Assembly (NCBI GenBank): GCA_018813445.1
Contig: JAHJBR010000038.1
Coordinates: forward strand, 1 to 12,952
From: Microcaldota archaeon
GTDB taxonomy: Archaea; Micrarchaeota; Micrarchaeia; Anstonellales; Bilamarchaeaceae
Direction: 5' to 3'
Length of the DNA stretch: 12,952 nucleotides
The notes beneath the pieces are model-generated. The model saw only the letters and a list, made by a program, of their open reading frames with translations. It made no database searches and was not told the origin of the DNA. Made by a program: the position numbers and the translations under genes. Positions 5,018 to 12,271 of this stretch are shown here, in pieces; within the stretch, counting starts at the first letter, position 1, and each line of letters begins with the position of its first letter.

Positions 5018-5590
5018 ATGGCACGTGCATTCATATTCTCAATAGATGCTTTCGTAGCATTGACCGTAATGCTGATAATGCTCCACTCCCTTATACTAAT
5101 CTCTGCCATTCCATCTACCTATTACTCTGGTCTTACTCAAGCAAGCTATCTTGCAAGAGATACTCTCGCAATGCTTTCCAACACTGATGCTTCTCAGGTA
5201 ATAGGTCCAGCTCATCAATCCAATCTTCTTGCATATGTGATAAACCAAGACCGTGCACAAGTATATAGACTAAGAGTCGGCTCTCTTATACCTCAACAAT
5301 ACGGATACTCCATGGACATGTGGAATGTTTCAGGAAATGATTGGATTGAGCTTTACAATACTGCGTCAGACAATAGCCCAGATAACGGACACAATAAATT
5401 TTTCCACAAGCTCAAAGTCTCTTCCCAGCGTTTATATATGGGATATGTATCCTCTGAACGTGATAGTGGAGAACCAATCTACTCATATTTAACCTGCAGC
5501 GGGGCACAGATCCCATGTGATGCACCTCCTTTGCTTTATGAAGCTGGAAATGCATCGCTTTCAATAGTAAGACTAACAGTTTATAGGTGA
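5018..5590 (+). CDS. Pilin-like surface protein, first of the cluster
   Basis: This 190-residue protein begins MARAFIFSIDAFVALTVML, a short basic N-terminus followed by a long hydrophobic helix (about 4-30). The F-x-FSxDAF start recurs in the fifth gene of this cluster (GQYFSFDAIIAS) and resembles small archaeal pilin-like or pseudopilin-like surface proteins. The rest is soluble and outside, with two close cysteines (Cys160, Cys167) that could pair. It ends SIVRLTVYR, similar to the DIYVYR end of the fifth gene, suggesting relationship. The ATG at 5018 probably starts a leaderless mRNA. Its stop overlaps the next gene by four bases. No enzymatic motif is visible. The pilin assignment rests on the N-terminus and company. 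Confidence 0.65.
   Translation: MARAFIFSIDAFVALTVMLIMLHSLILISAIPSTYYSGLTQASYLARDTLAMLSNTDASQVIGPAHQSNLLAYVINQDRAQVYRLRVGSLIPQQYGYSMDMWNVSGNDWIELYNTASDNSPDNGHNKFFHKLKVSSQRLYMGYVSSERDSGEPIYSYLTCSGAQIPCDAPPLLYEAGNASLSIVRLTVYR
5585..5590 (+). promoter_or_regulatory. Shine-Dalgarno embedded in a stop codon
   Basis: AGGTGA spans the end of the first pilin-like gene, including its TGA. It is five bases from an in-frame TTG (5596) and overlaps an in-frame GTG (5587), so the next gene probably starts at TTG 5596. Confidence 0.5.
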
Positions 5591-7368
5591 ATGCATTGCT
5601 GAATAAAAGAAAACACTCCAAAGGTTTCTTCTTCGTACTTATGGCATTTCTTATGCTCCTATATGTATTTGCTTACATAACTGCATGGACATTTACCATC
5701 GATATGAATGAAAAAGTCTCCTCTGATAAATTTAGAGGTGCTGCGGTGCAAGATGCGATAAATCAAATGAGTGAAGCAACCGCATCCAGCTTCTTGGATG
5801 TCTCAGGCCACTATGCATTTTACAAAATAAATGGTTTTGCCTCATACGAAAACAGCACGCTCAAATACGATCCTACTGATGAAATGAAATACATTAATTC
5901 CTCATTTTTCAGCCTACTAATGAACGGTAGTTCTGGGGATTTTGAAGACTCTTCAGGAAACCAAGTCTTCCTTAATTACACTGAATTAGAAAATGAAACC
6001 TATACGTTTCCTGCATTTATACGTGCTGCAAATCGCACACTTTCCCAAGCAGGTCTTGAATTAAGAAACGCAAACATCTCCAATTATTCCCTAGAGCAAG
6101 TGGATCATCTTTCTTTCAACCTTTCAGCTAAAATAGATTTTGAAATCCATGATAGATTATCTTCAATATCCGTAAGCCGTTCCTATGAGCTATTCCAAAT
6201 CCTTGATGTTAGCGGGATGCCAGATCCCCTAGTTCTCCGCGAAACCAGAATGATTCTTGCTTCAGGTGCAGTAGGAGCAGATTTCAATATATCCTACAAA
6301 CCAATGTTCTACTCCCCTGAATCCATTGCAGACCTTGCACCAAAGCACATAATTCAAAATGCTGCAGTTCTAAACGGCACACAAGGCCAAGGGTTTTTCT
6401 ATGGCCCAGCAGTCTCAGTGGATGATGCAAGCAGCATAGTAGAAAACAGAAGCGATTACATCCTAGTTGGAAACTTTTCGGATATAATCGCCTATGTAAA
6501 TTACACTCACTTTGGCGCATACATACTCACTAGCCATGTTGAAGAAGTTGATCCAGATCTTTCCAATTGGAATTGCGGAGACGAAGAAGATGAAACATTT
6601 GTCCAGATAAAATACCAAAGCTTCCATTGCAGACAGTGCGGCAGGCCATGCACCTCTGCATGCGGAGAAGACACATTCTGCGACGATATGATAATTAATC
6701 CAGATTCCAAGGGAAACACAATTGTTGTGGAAAACACAGGTGTAGGAACTTGCGTATCTGGAGAAACCTATGATAAGGTGGACGGTTGCAAACTCAAATT
6801 TAACTACGATACTCACAAGCCATTTATAGTTTCAGAAAACCTTTCAGTAGACAGCCTTCCCATTGGCCCAGGCTCAAAAAGATACGTGTTATTCATAGCG
6901 AGCAGTTCAAGCGAAGCAGTGCATGCAGTTGAAAATGACGAAAGCAACGTAAGTGCAAAACTTGGCCCAGCCAGCCTTTTCAATATCGAAGAATTAAGAG
7001 ACGCAGTGGTTTGCACCAATTACTATTTTTCCGAGCGCGCTCCTTCCTATCCACGAAGACTTTCTTCACAAGCTCTTGATGCAGGAATAATAAGTCCTTT
7101 CGGAATCGAATCCATGTTGGTAGGCAGGTGGGCAGGCGGAGATTATCTTCCTTCATACGAGCCGTACAGCAGAGTGGATTTCGAATTCTTTAATATGCAG
7201 GATGGAATAAAAATAAGAGGAATGCCAGGTTGCAAGAACCCAGTAATGTGTTCAAAACCAGTTGGGGACGAAGCCCCACTAGGTCATTTCCGCGTCAGCA
7301 GTGATTCAATTGATTTATGGTCGTTGGAAAACATTTCCTGCGACAATGGTCTTGCGGGGTGCGACTGA
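5587..7368 (+). CDS. Large pilin-like/surface protein with a cysteine cluster
   Basis: This is a protein of about 590 residues with a basic N-terminus (NKRKHSKG) and one membrane helix at about 12-35. The remaining roughly 550 residues would lie outside the cell and contain many NxS/T sequons. A cysteine cluster at about 330-365 (Cys330, then CRQCGRPC at 348-355, Cys359, Cys365) looks like a metal knuckle or a disulfide knot. More cysteines occur near the C-terminus (PGCKNPVMCSK and DNGLAGCD). The start is uncertain: the GTG at 5587 overlaps the preceding TGA, while AGGTGA at 5585-5590 is better spaced for the TTG at 5596. The helix at the start and its position between pilin-like genes suggest a large minor pilin or adhesin. 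I recognise no named family. Confidence 0.62.
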   Translation: MNALLNKRKHSKGFFFVLMAFLMLLYVFAYITAWTFTIDMNEKVSSDKFRGAAVQDAINQMSEATASSFLDVSGHYAFYKINGFASYENSTLKYDPTDEMKYINSSFFSLLMNGSSGDFEDSSGNQVFLNYTELENETYTFPAFIRAANRTLSQAGLELRNANISNYSLEQVDHLSFNLSAKIDFEIHDRLSSISVSRSYELFQILDVSGMPDPLVLRETRMILASGAVGADFNISYKPMFYSPESIADLAPKHIIQNAAVLNGTQGQGFFYGPAVSVDDASSIVENRSDYILVGNFSDIIAYVNYTHFGAYILTSHVEEVDPDLSNWNCGDEEDETFVQIKYQSFHCRQCGRPCTSACGEDTFCDDMIINPDSKGNTIVVENTGVGTCVSGETYDKVDGCKLKFNYDTHKPFIVSENLSVDSLPIGPGSKRYVLFIASSSSEAVHAVENDESNVSAKLGPASLFNIEELRDAVVCTNYYFSERAPSYPRRLSSQALDAGIISPFGIESMLVGRWAGGDYLPSYEPYSRVDFEFFNMQDGIKIRGMPGCKNPVMCSKPVGDEAPLGHFRVSSDSIDLWSLENISCDNGLAGCD

Positions 7369-7766
7369 TGAAAGCACAATCCACTTTTGAAATGTTTGTT
7401 GGAGTAATCGCCTTCCTTACATTCATGCTTCCATTAATTTATATGATGTTCTCGCTTTCCCAAGTTGGTCTAGAAAACATATCATTTTTCAGTGCCCAAA
7501 GCACAGCCCAAAGATTCTCTGATGAAATCAACAAAGTTTATCTTCAAGGAGATAATGCAAAAAGCTCATTTATCCTGGATCTTCCTCCAAATACTGAAGA
7601 ACTTTATATTGCAAATAATACAATCAACATAGTTCTAGGTGGATATTCAGGTAATTATGAAGTTTCTCATCCGGTATTCGCAAACGTTAGCGATTACAAT
7701 ACTACTAAAAAAGGTTTATTCGGAGTCAAAATTTGGTGCAATAATACCCAGGTGATTGTACAATGA
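7368..7766 (+). CDS. Class III signal peptide pilin-like protein
   Basis: This 132-residue protein starts MKAQSTFEMFVGVI. Cleavage before Gln4 would put Glu8 at +5, fitting the archaeal class III pilin signal (QxSxE), which is cut by the EppA peptidase; Thr replaces the usual Ser. The helix covers about 9-30 and the rest is a short outside domain with sequons. The ATG at 7368 shares its A with the TGA of the previous gene, and this start is chosen over a longer in-frame ATG at 7317 because the class III motif then sits at the very N-terminus. Its end overlaps the next start by four bases (ATGA). Confidence 0.72.
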   Translation: MKAQSTFEMFVGVIAFLTFMLPLIYMMFSLSQVGLENISFFSAQSTAQRFSDEINKVYLQGDNAKSSFILDLPPNTEELYIANNTINIVLGGYSGNYEVSHPVFANVSDYNTTKKGLFGVKIWCNNTQVIVQ

Positions 7767-8254
7767 AACGCAAAGGTCAAGCCGCCATGGAGTTTTTTGT
7801 TTACCTTTCCATATTCCTTGCAGCTTTGCTTGCATCCTATGTAACCATAACATTTATCCAGAACAGCGAACTTGAAGCCAAGAAATCTGATTATGCATTT
7901 TCATTCGGAGAGCAATTTTCATCTGCTTTTGATTTAGCTGCAAAGGGCGGAGAAAACTTCAACTACACAGTTCGTTTCAACCGTCTTTTACTCGCAAACC
8001 CATATACAGTTCAATTTAAACCTGCTGCCCATGGATTTCCTGCATTTGCATATTTAGTAACTCCAGACAATGCAACTTACAGTTATCCAATAATCAGCAT
8101 AAACATAAAACATAGTACATGTATTTTAAAGAAAACCTTCACCGATCCCCATAGCGGTGATTCCTGGGACTATTACCAAATAAATTCATCGCTTGGGATG
8201 CTTAACCTTTATAATGATGGAGAGAACATAACACTCTCCCAAACCGGGTGCTGA
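7763..8254 (+). CDS. Class III signal peptide pilin-like protein
   Basis: This 163-residue protein starts MKRKGQAAMEFFVYL. The class III pilin motif is clear: cleavage after Gly5 gives Gln at +1 and Glu at +5, followed by a helix to about residue 31. The outside part has Cys113-like and terminal cysteines (STCILKK and SQTGC) that could pair, and several sequons. A strong Shine-Dalgarno AGGTGAT (7750-7756) sits six bases before the ATG, within the end of the previous gene. Role as a structural or minor pilin is inferred. The prepilin peptidase and assembly ATPase are not in this window. Confidence 0.78.
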   Translation: MKRKGQAAMEFFVYLSIFLAALLASYVTITFIQNSELEAKKSDYAFSFGEQFSSAFDLAAKGGENFNYTVRFNRLLLANPYTVQFKPAAHGFPAFAYLVTPDNATYSYPIISINIKHSTCILKKTFTDPHSGDSWDYYQINSSLGMLNLYNDGENITLSQTGC

Positions 8255-8255
8255 T

Positions 8256-8681
8256 GTGAATAAAAAAGGCCAATATTTTAGTTTTGATGCGATAATTGCC
8301 TCAGTTCTTTTTGCAATTGCTTTACTTTCAGTCCTAGGCTATTGGTTCAGCCTTAAATCCGCATTAGACAGCAACAATGACCCGTTTTTCACAGAAGCTA
8401 CTAGAGTAAGCGAAAGATTAATCGCCAATTCCAACCGCGTGATAAACACATCTGTATTTGAAGCCCTTGCTCCATTGGATGAAGATGAACTAAAATCTCA
8501 ATTCAGCACACCATATAATCTCACAATAATTGTTACAGATCCTTATTCAAACAGTTTTAATTTCACTGCTGGAGATAAAACAGTAAATGCTTCAAACATT
8601 GCAAAAGTAAGAAGAGTTTTGCTCCTATATAATTCTTCAGGAGAATATCCCGCAGTAATGGACATATATGTGTACCGCTGA
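8256..8681 (+). CDS. Pilin-like protein with GQYFSFDA start, last of the cluster
   Basis: This 141-residue protein starts with GTG: MNKKGQYFSFDAIIAS, then a helix to about residue 29. It combines the K-G-Q processing site of class III pilins with the FSFDA core seen in the first gene of the cluster, but lacks the +5 Glu (Asp lies at +6), so processing is uncertain. It has no cysteines and several sequons, and ends MDIYVYR. The GTG follows the previous stop by one base, and GGGTGCTGAT just before it could act as ribosome-binding site. It is the last gene of the cluster; one base separates its stop from the convergent methylthiotransferase stop. Confidence 0.7.
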   Translation: MNKKGQYFSFDAIIASVLFAIALLSVLGYWFSLKSALDSNNDPFFTEATRVSERLIANSNRVINTSVFEALAPLDEDELKSQFSTPYNLTIIVTDPYSNSFNFTAGDKTVNASNIAKVRRVLLLYNSSGEYPAVMDIYVYR

Positions 8682-8682
8682 T

Positions 8683-9987
8683 TCAAATTACGATTTTTCC
8701 TAAAAGCGAGTTTTCTGTTTTTCTTTTTACATTTACTCGGACTTTTTCTCCCAATAATTTAGAACTCCCGTTTACAACAATTTGCCTATAACTCCCTGCC
8801 CTTGCTTTCATCTGCCCTTTTTTACCTTTCTCCAATATCCATACTTCAATCTCTTTTCCTAGAAAACCCTGTGCATTTTCACTCCAGATTCTCTTTACTA
8901 TTTCATGTGTTTGAACTGTTCTTTTTTTTACCACTTCACTAGGAAGTTGCTTAAGCTTTTTTGCCCTTGTTCCAGGGCGAGGAGTGAATTTTGAAATATT
9001 CACTACATCCGGTCGCACTCTTTCCAACATGTCTATGGTTTCCTTGAAATCATTGTCTTCCTCACTAGGATATCCAACTATGATATCTGTTGCTATTGTA
9101 ACTTCTGGAATATTCTCCCTTAATTTTTTCACACAATACTCAAAATCATGAACAGAATGTGCTCTACCCATATCATTGCACACTTTTTCACTTCCAGTTT
9201 GCACAGGCATGTGTGCAAACTTATACATTTTTTCATTCCTATAAACTTTCAAAAGCCCGTTAATCATCCTTTTGAAATGATTGGGGTTTATCATTCCTAG
9301 TCTTATTCTAAAATCCCCTTCAATAGAACAGAGTCTCTCAAGCAGACCAACAAGACCGCTCTTTATATCCATCCCATAGGCCCCAGTATCCATTCCAGTA
9401 AGTTGAATCTCCACAGCACCTCTAAAAACAGCTTCTTTCACCATGCACACAAGATCCTTTTCTGAGTAGCTCATCATAATCGGTCTTGCAATTTTTGTCT
9501 GACAGAATGCACAATTCCCAACACAGCCCTCTTGTATAGGAATTCTGACAATCGGTTTTCCTAATCTTCTAGGTAGACTGCTTTTATTTGTAATATTCGA
9601 ATATTCGGTATTTCTTCCATTGAGTGCATCTTTTACTGCACTAACTATATTTTCCACTGCACCTGTCCCAACAATAGGCGCTTTGGGTGCAATACTCCTT
9701 ATTTTAGAAGAATTTACAGAAAGACAACCTGCAACAACTACTTTTTTCCCAATATGCACTATTCTATTCAATTCAGTCAAAATCTTGTTTTCTGTTCCAC
9801 CCTTTACAGTACAGGTATTGAAAAGCACAACTTCTGCATCTTGGATATTCTCCACTAATTCAAATCCTGCTTCTTCAAGCAAAGCAGCCATTATGTCGCT
9901 ATCGCTTTGATTAAGCGTGCAGCCCCAGGTTCTTATGAAAATAGAAGTTTTGGGGATCCTAGAACCCCCAATTTTATTCTCAACCAT
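8683..9987 (-). CDS. MiaB-like tRNA methylthiotransferase (t6A37, archaeal/eukaryal type)
   Basis: This is a radical-SAM methylthiotransferase of the MtaB/CDKAL1 group, which converts t6A at tRNA position 37 to ms2t6A. The 434-residue length fits. The N-terminal UPF0004 domain shows TWGCTLNQSDSD (Cys23), FNTCTVKGGTENK (Cys59) and VAGCLSV (Cys88), the ligands of the auxiliary [4Fe-4S] cluster. The radical-SAM motif CVGNCAFC (Cys155, 159, 162) binds the SAM cluster. MPVQTGSEKVCNDMGR and the TDIIVGYPSEE segment are typical of the barrel, and the last roughly 60 residues fit a TRAM RNA-binding domain. It follows dnaG by nine bases with no clear SD. Substrate type is inferred from the archaeal subfamily. 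Confidence 0.9.
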   Translation of the reverse strand: MVENKIGGSRIPKTSIFIRTWGCTLNQSDSDIMAALLEEAGFELVENIQDAEVVLFNTCTVKGGTENKILTELNRIVHIGKKVVVAGCLSVNSSKIRSIAPKAPIVGTGAVENIVSAVKDALNGRNTEYSNITNKSSLPRRLGKPIVRIPIQEGCVGNCAFCQTKIARPIMMSYSEKDLVCMVKEAVFRGAVEIQLTGMDTGAYGMDIKSGLVGLLERLCSIEGDFRIRLGMINPNHFKRMINGLLKVYRNEKMYKFAHMPVQTGSEKVCNDMGRAHSVHDFEYCVKKLRENIPEVTIATDIIVGYPSEEDNDFKETIDMLERVRPDVVNISKFTPRPGTRAKKLKQLPSEVVKKRTVQTHEIVKRIWSENAQGFLGKEIEVWILEKGKKGQMKARAGSYRQIVVNGSSKLLGEKVRVNVKRKTENSLLGKIVI

Positions 9988-9996
9988 TTAATTCAG

Positions 9997-11388
9997 CTAC
10001 TTGTTTTTCGTATGGATTTCAAGGTCTTGAGGTTTTTTACTTACATTACCCACCTTTATTCCAATTATCATTTTCACTCCTTTCCCTACTGCAATATCCA
10101 CAAGCCGTTGAGTTATTATCCCATCAAAAACTATTGTTCCAACACCATCTGTACTTTCTATGGTCTTTATCACATCGCGCACCGGAACTTCTTTTAAGAG
10201 CACTCCTTGCTGAGAGTAAATCCTTGCCTTGAGCGTATTATTTAATTCACTCAGTTCTGCAATCAACTCCTCCTTGCTCTTTTTTACTTCAGGAACTTCC
10301 GGTTTCAGTATCTCTTGTTTTTCTTCTTTTTTAGGTTTGGGCTTTTCCTCAACTTCCGGCTTTTTCTTTTCCTCCTCAATAACAGAACGTACAGATGAAA
10401 TAATGTTTACTTCCTCCTTTTGCTTTTCCATTATTGCCTTTGCCGCAGATTGAATGTCCCTATCGTTCCTTACGAATTGAGCCGCCCTTTCATTTCTCGA
10501 ATGTGGTTGCTCAAGATATCTTCTAGGAGTCTGATAAGGTTGTGCAAACGGCTTTAGTTTATATTCCTCTATTTGTTCAAAAGGAGTCTTGCTTCTCAAA
10601 ACCTTAATTATCTCCTTTCTAGTAAGCTCTTCAACTTCCTTACCAACAGGCGCTCTTGCCACAAAGTCTATTTCAACTCCGCCTTGGATGAGTTCATTTA
10701 AGATTATGTCCCCACCTCTATCCCCATCTAAGAAAACAGTAAGTCCTCTTCCCTTGGAAAGCTCTATTATTGTTTTTGGAACCTTTGCTCCACCTATTGC
10801 AATAACATTGCTTATGTCGTTTTTGAGCAAGTTTATAACATCCGCTCTACCTTCAACCACAACTAGCTCATCGAATTTTTCTATCCCTGGGCCAGCAGCA
10901 AGCTTCTCAAAGCCAAACTCAGTTACTTCTGCAGTTTTCACCTGATCACGAACCATTTCGCTTATTTCTCTGCTTTCAGGAATCTCAGTATTTAAAAGAT
11001 TTTTAAGAAGGTTCTTTGCCCTTTCTACCAGTACTTTCCTCTTCTGATTCCTAGTATCTTCTATTTTTTGCACCTTCAACCTGCCTTCGCATGGGCCCAC
11101 TCTATCCACTGCCTCAAGAGAAGCTGCAATAATTGATGTTTCAACCATGTCTAAGCTGCTTGGAACCTTGATCATCCCAAATGTTTTACCTCCTCTTCCG
11201 TTAAGATCAACCTCTATTCTCCCTATCCTTCCGTTTTTCTGCAACTCTCTCAAATCCAGTTCGTCTCCAAGCAGTCCTTCAGTCTGCCCAAAAACCGCTC
11301 CCACTACGTCTGGTTTTTCTACAAGTCCACCTATCTCTATTTCCGCATATATCAAATATTTCACTGTATCAATGTATGTCTTTGCCAT
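9997..11388 (-). CDS. dnaG: Archaeal DnaG (TOPRIM primase-like, exosome-associated)
   Basis: This is the archaeal DnaG-like protein, known from this family as a primase-like TOPRIM protein and as a stable subunit of the archaeal RNA exosome that favours poly(A)-rich RNA. The 463-residue protein begins MAKTYIDTVKYLIYAEIEI, a typical start. The TOPRIM domain shows ELVVVEGRADVINLL (Glu179) and VFLDGDRGGD (Asp221, Asp223). After the domain there is a long charged Lys/Glu/Pro linker at about 340-385, then a conserved C-terminal domain (QRLVDIAVGKGVKMIIGIKVGN). The ATG at 11388 is chosen because AGGTGA lies five bases upstream. It overlaps the DUF167 gene by 20 bases and is followed by the methylthiotransferase. 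Confidence 0.93.
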   Translation of the reverse strand: MAKTYIDTVKYLIYAEIEIGGLVEKPDVVGAVFGQTEGLLGDELDLRELQKNGRIGRIEVDLNGRGGKTFGMIKVPSSLDMVETSIIAASLEAVDRVGPCEGRLKVQKIEDTRNQKRKVLVERAKNLLKNLLNTEIPESREISEMVRDQVKTAEVTEFGFEKLAAGPGIEKFDELVVVEGRADVINLLKNDISNVIAIGGAKVPKTIIELSKGRGLTVFLDGDRGGDIILNELIQGGVEIDFVARAPVGKEVEELTRKEIIKVLRSKTPFEQIEEYKLKPFAQPYQTPRRYLEQPHSRNERAAQFVRNDRDIQSAAKAIMEKQKEEVNIISSVRSVIEEEKKKPEVEEKPKPKKEEKQEILKPEVPEVKKSKEELIAELSELNNTLKARIYSQQGVLLKEVPVRDVIKTIESTDGVGTIVFDGIITQRLVDIAVGKGVKMIIGIKVGNVSKKPQDLEIHTKNK

Positions 11389-11638
11389 CTGTTTCACCTT
11401 GTTTGAATTTTTTAATCAATTTTTGTTCATCTCCTTCTATCCAAATTACTTTTCTTCTGCTTTTCTCCCCAGATAGTATTTTCACTGGAGATTCAAACCA
11501 GTTTGAAAGCCTTTCCACAAGCTCTGCATTCGCCTTTCCTTCCTCGGCCTTTGCATTCACGTGCACTTTCACCATATTATCCTTTAGTGAAACCGAAAAC
11601 TTTTTCGCGTTCGGAATTACACGTATCTCTAATCGCAT
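11369..11638 (-). CDS. DUF167 / YggU-family small protein
   Basis: This 89-residue protein belongs to the DUF167 (UPF0235, YggU) family. The pattern is visible as RVIPNAKKFSV, the MVKVHVNAKAEEGKANAELV segment, and SPVKILSGEKSRRKVIWIEG. The family fold is a small alpha/beta domain and its biochemical role is not established. The ATG at 11638 starts at the family's first conserved residues (MRLEIRVIPNAK) and has AAGGA about seven bases upstream; an in-frame start at 11671 would add 11 residues without family support. It overlaps dnaG by 20 bases. No convincing TATA box precedes it, so it may be transcribed through the hairpin at 11699-11756 from the CBS gene. Confidence 0.85.
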   Translation of the reverse strand: MRLEIRVIPNAKKFSVSLKDNMVKVHVNAKAEEGKANAELVERLSNWFESPVKILSGEKSRRKVIWIEGDEQKLIKKFKQGETDGKDIH

Positions 11639-11698
11639 GCTTGTTTCCTTAGAGCCAGCAACTGCTAGCAATTAGGGCAGAACAGAATTAGTAGGAAA

Positions 11699-11756
11699 CT
11701 GTGCACTGTTGACCATTCCCTCATAGCTTAAAGCTCGGGCGGCCATCCATGCACAG
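11699..11756 (-). ncRNA. Structured hairpin, candidate small RNA or leader element
   Basis: The gap between the CBS gene and DUF167 contains a long interrupted hairpin. CTGTGCA (11699-11705) and TGCACAG (11750-11756) form a perfect 7-bp base. Inside, 11710-11714 pairs with 11741-11745, 11718-11720 with 11737-11739, and AGCTT (11725-11729) with AAGCT (11731-11735). On the minus strand the one imperfect pair becomes G-U, so the minus transcript folds better. It looks richer in G+C than its surroundings, as structured RNAs in AT-rich genomes often are. An asymmetric G versus AUGA loop is faintly kink-turn-like. It is not a tRNA and lacks a downstream ACA box. It may be a terminator, a processing site or an unlisted small RNA. 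Confidence 0.4.
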
Positions 11757-11763
11757 CTTAGCG

Positions 11764-12186
11764 TTATCTTAGAAGAGCCTTCTCTTCTATAAGGTCAATT
11801 ATTGAGGGCAGCAATCTTGATAGGTCGCCCTCGCTTAGTATTCCTATAAGCTCGTTTTTGTCATTTATAACAGGGAGTCTCTTTATCTTGTTCTTTTTCA
11901 TTGCCTTTGCGGCTTCTTCTAGTGTTGCAGTTGGTTTTATCACTCTTAATGGCTTGGACATCACATCCGTGACCTTCAAGGCATCAGGTTTTTTTCCCAT
12001 TGCCACAACTTTGTGCACTATATCTCTTTCTGTTATTATACCAACAGCTGCACCGCCGTTTACAACAACTATCGAGCCTAGGTTGCACCTTTTCATCATT
12101 TTTGCGGCATCAACCATCGCTCTTTCCCTGTCAATTACGATGACTTTCTTTGTCATTATGTCTCCTACTTTTAGTTCTGAACCCAT
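11764..12186 (-). CDS. Protein with paired CBS domains
   Basis: This 140-residue protein is essentially one Bateman module: CBS1 runs from about VGDIMTKKVIVIDRE to GIITERDIVHKV and CBS2 from VTDVMSKPLRVIK to GILSEGDLSRLL. Such pairs bind adenine nucleotides or SAM and usually act as sensors; the ligand cannot be told from sequence. There is no attached DNA-binding or enzyme domain. The ATG at 12186 is chosen because a TATA box (12209-12216) lies about 26 bases before it, giving a leaderless mRNA. The frame stays open upstream to 12282, but those residues do not look like a CBS protein and would overlap the RNase HI start. Confidence 0.88.
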   Translation of the reverse strand: MGSELKVGDIMTKKVIVIDRERAMVDAAKMMKRCNLGSIVVVNGGAAVGIITERDIVHKVVAMGKKPDALKVTDVMSKPLRVIKPTATLEEAAKAMKKNKIKRLPVINDKNELIGILSEGDLSRLLPSIIDLIEEKALLR

Positions 12187-12208
12187 GTATAATTTCTGAC
12201 AAATAGTA

Positions 12209-12216
12209 TTTATAAA
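12209..12216 (-). promoter_or_regulatory. TATA box for the CBS gene
   Basis: TTTATAAA with upstream CC on the minus strand (CCTTTATAAAT) lies about 26 bases before the ATG at 12186, a textbook leaderless layout. Confidence 0.65.
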
Positions 12217-12240
12217 GGAATCTGTTTGCCAACGAGATAG

Positions 12241-12250
12241 CATTAAATCT
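12241..12250 (+). promoter_or_regulatory. TATA-like box for RNase HI
   Basis: CATTAAATCT is centred about 26 bases before the ATG at 12272. The ATG has no Shine-Dalgarno, so the message is probably leaderless. Confidence 0.45.
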
Positions 12251-12271
12251 CTAGCAGTATTATCTTGGAAT

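Noticed and set aside
7317..7367. Longer start of the third pilin-like gene
   Set aside because: It would bury the class III signal 17 residues inside the protein and lies in the coding end of the previous gene.
11639..11671. Upstream start of DUF167 at 11671
   Set aside because: The added residues are not part of the family, while the ATG at 11638 begins directly at the conserved domain with a purine-rich SD-like sequence before it.
11699..11756. H/ACA guide RNA
   Set aside because: There is a pocket-like loop above the basal stem, but no ACA follows the stem on either strand and the spacing to any ACA is too short.
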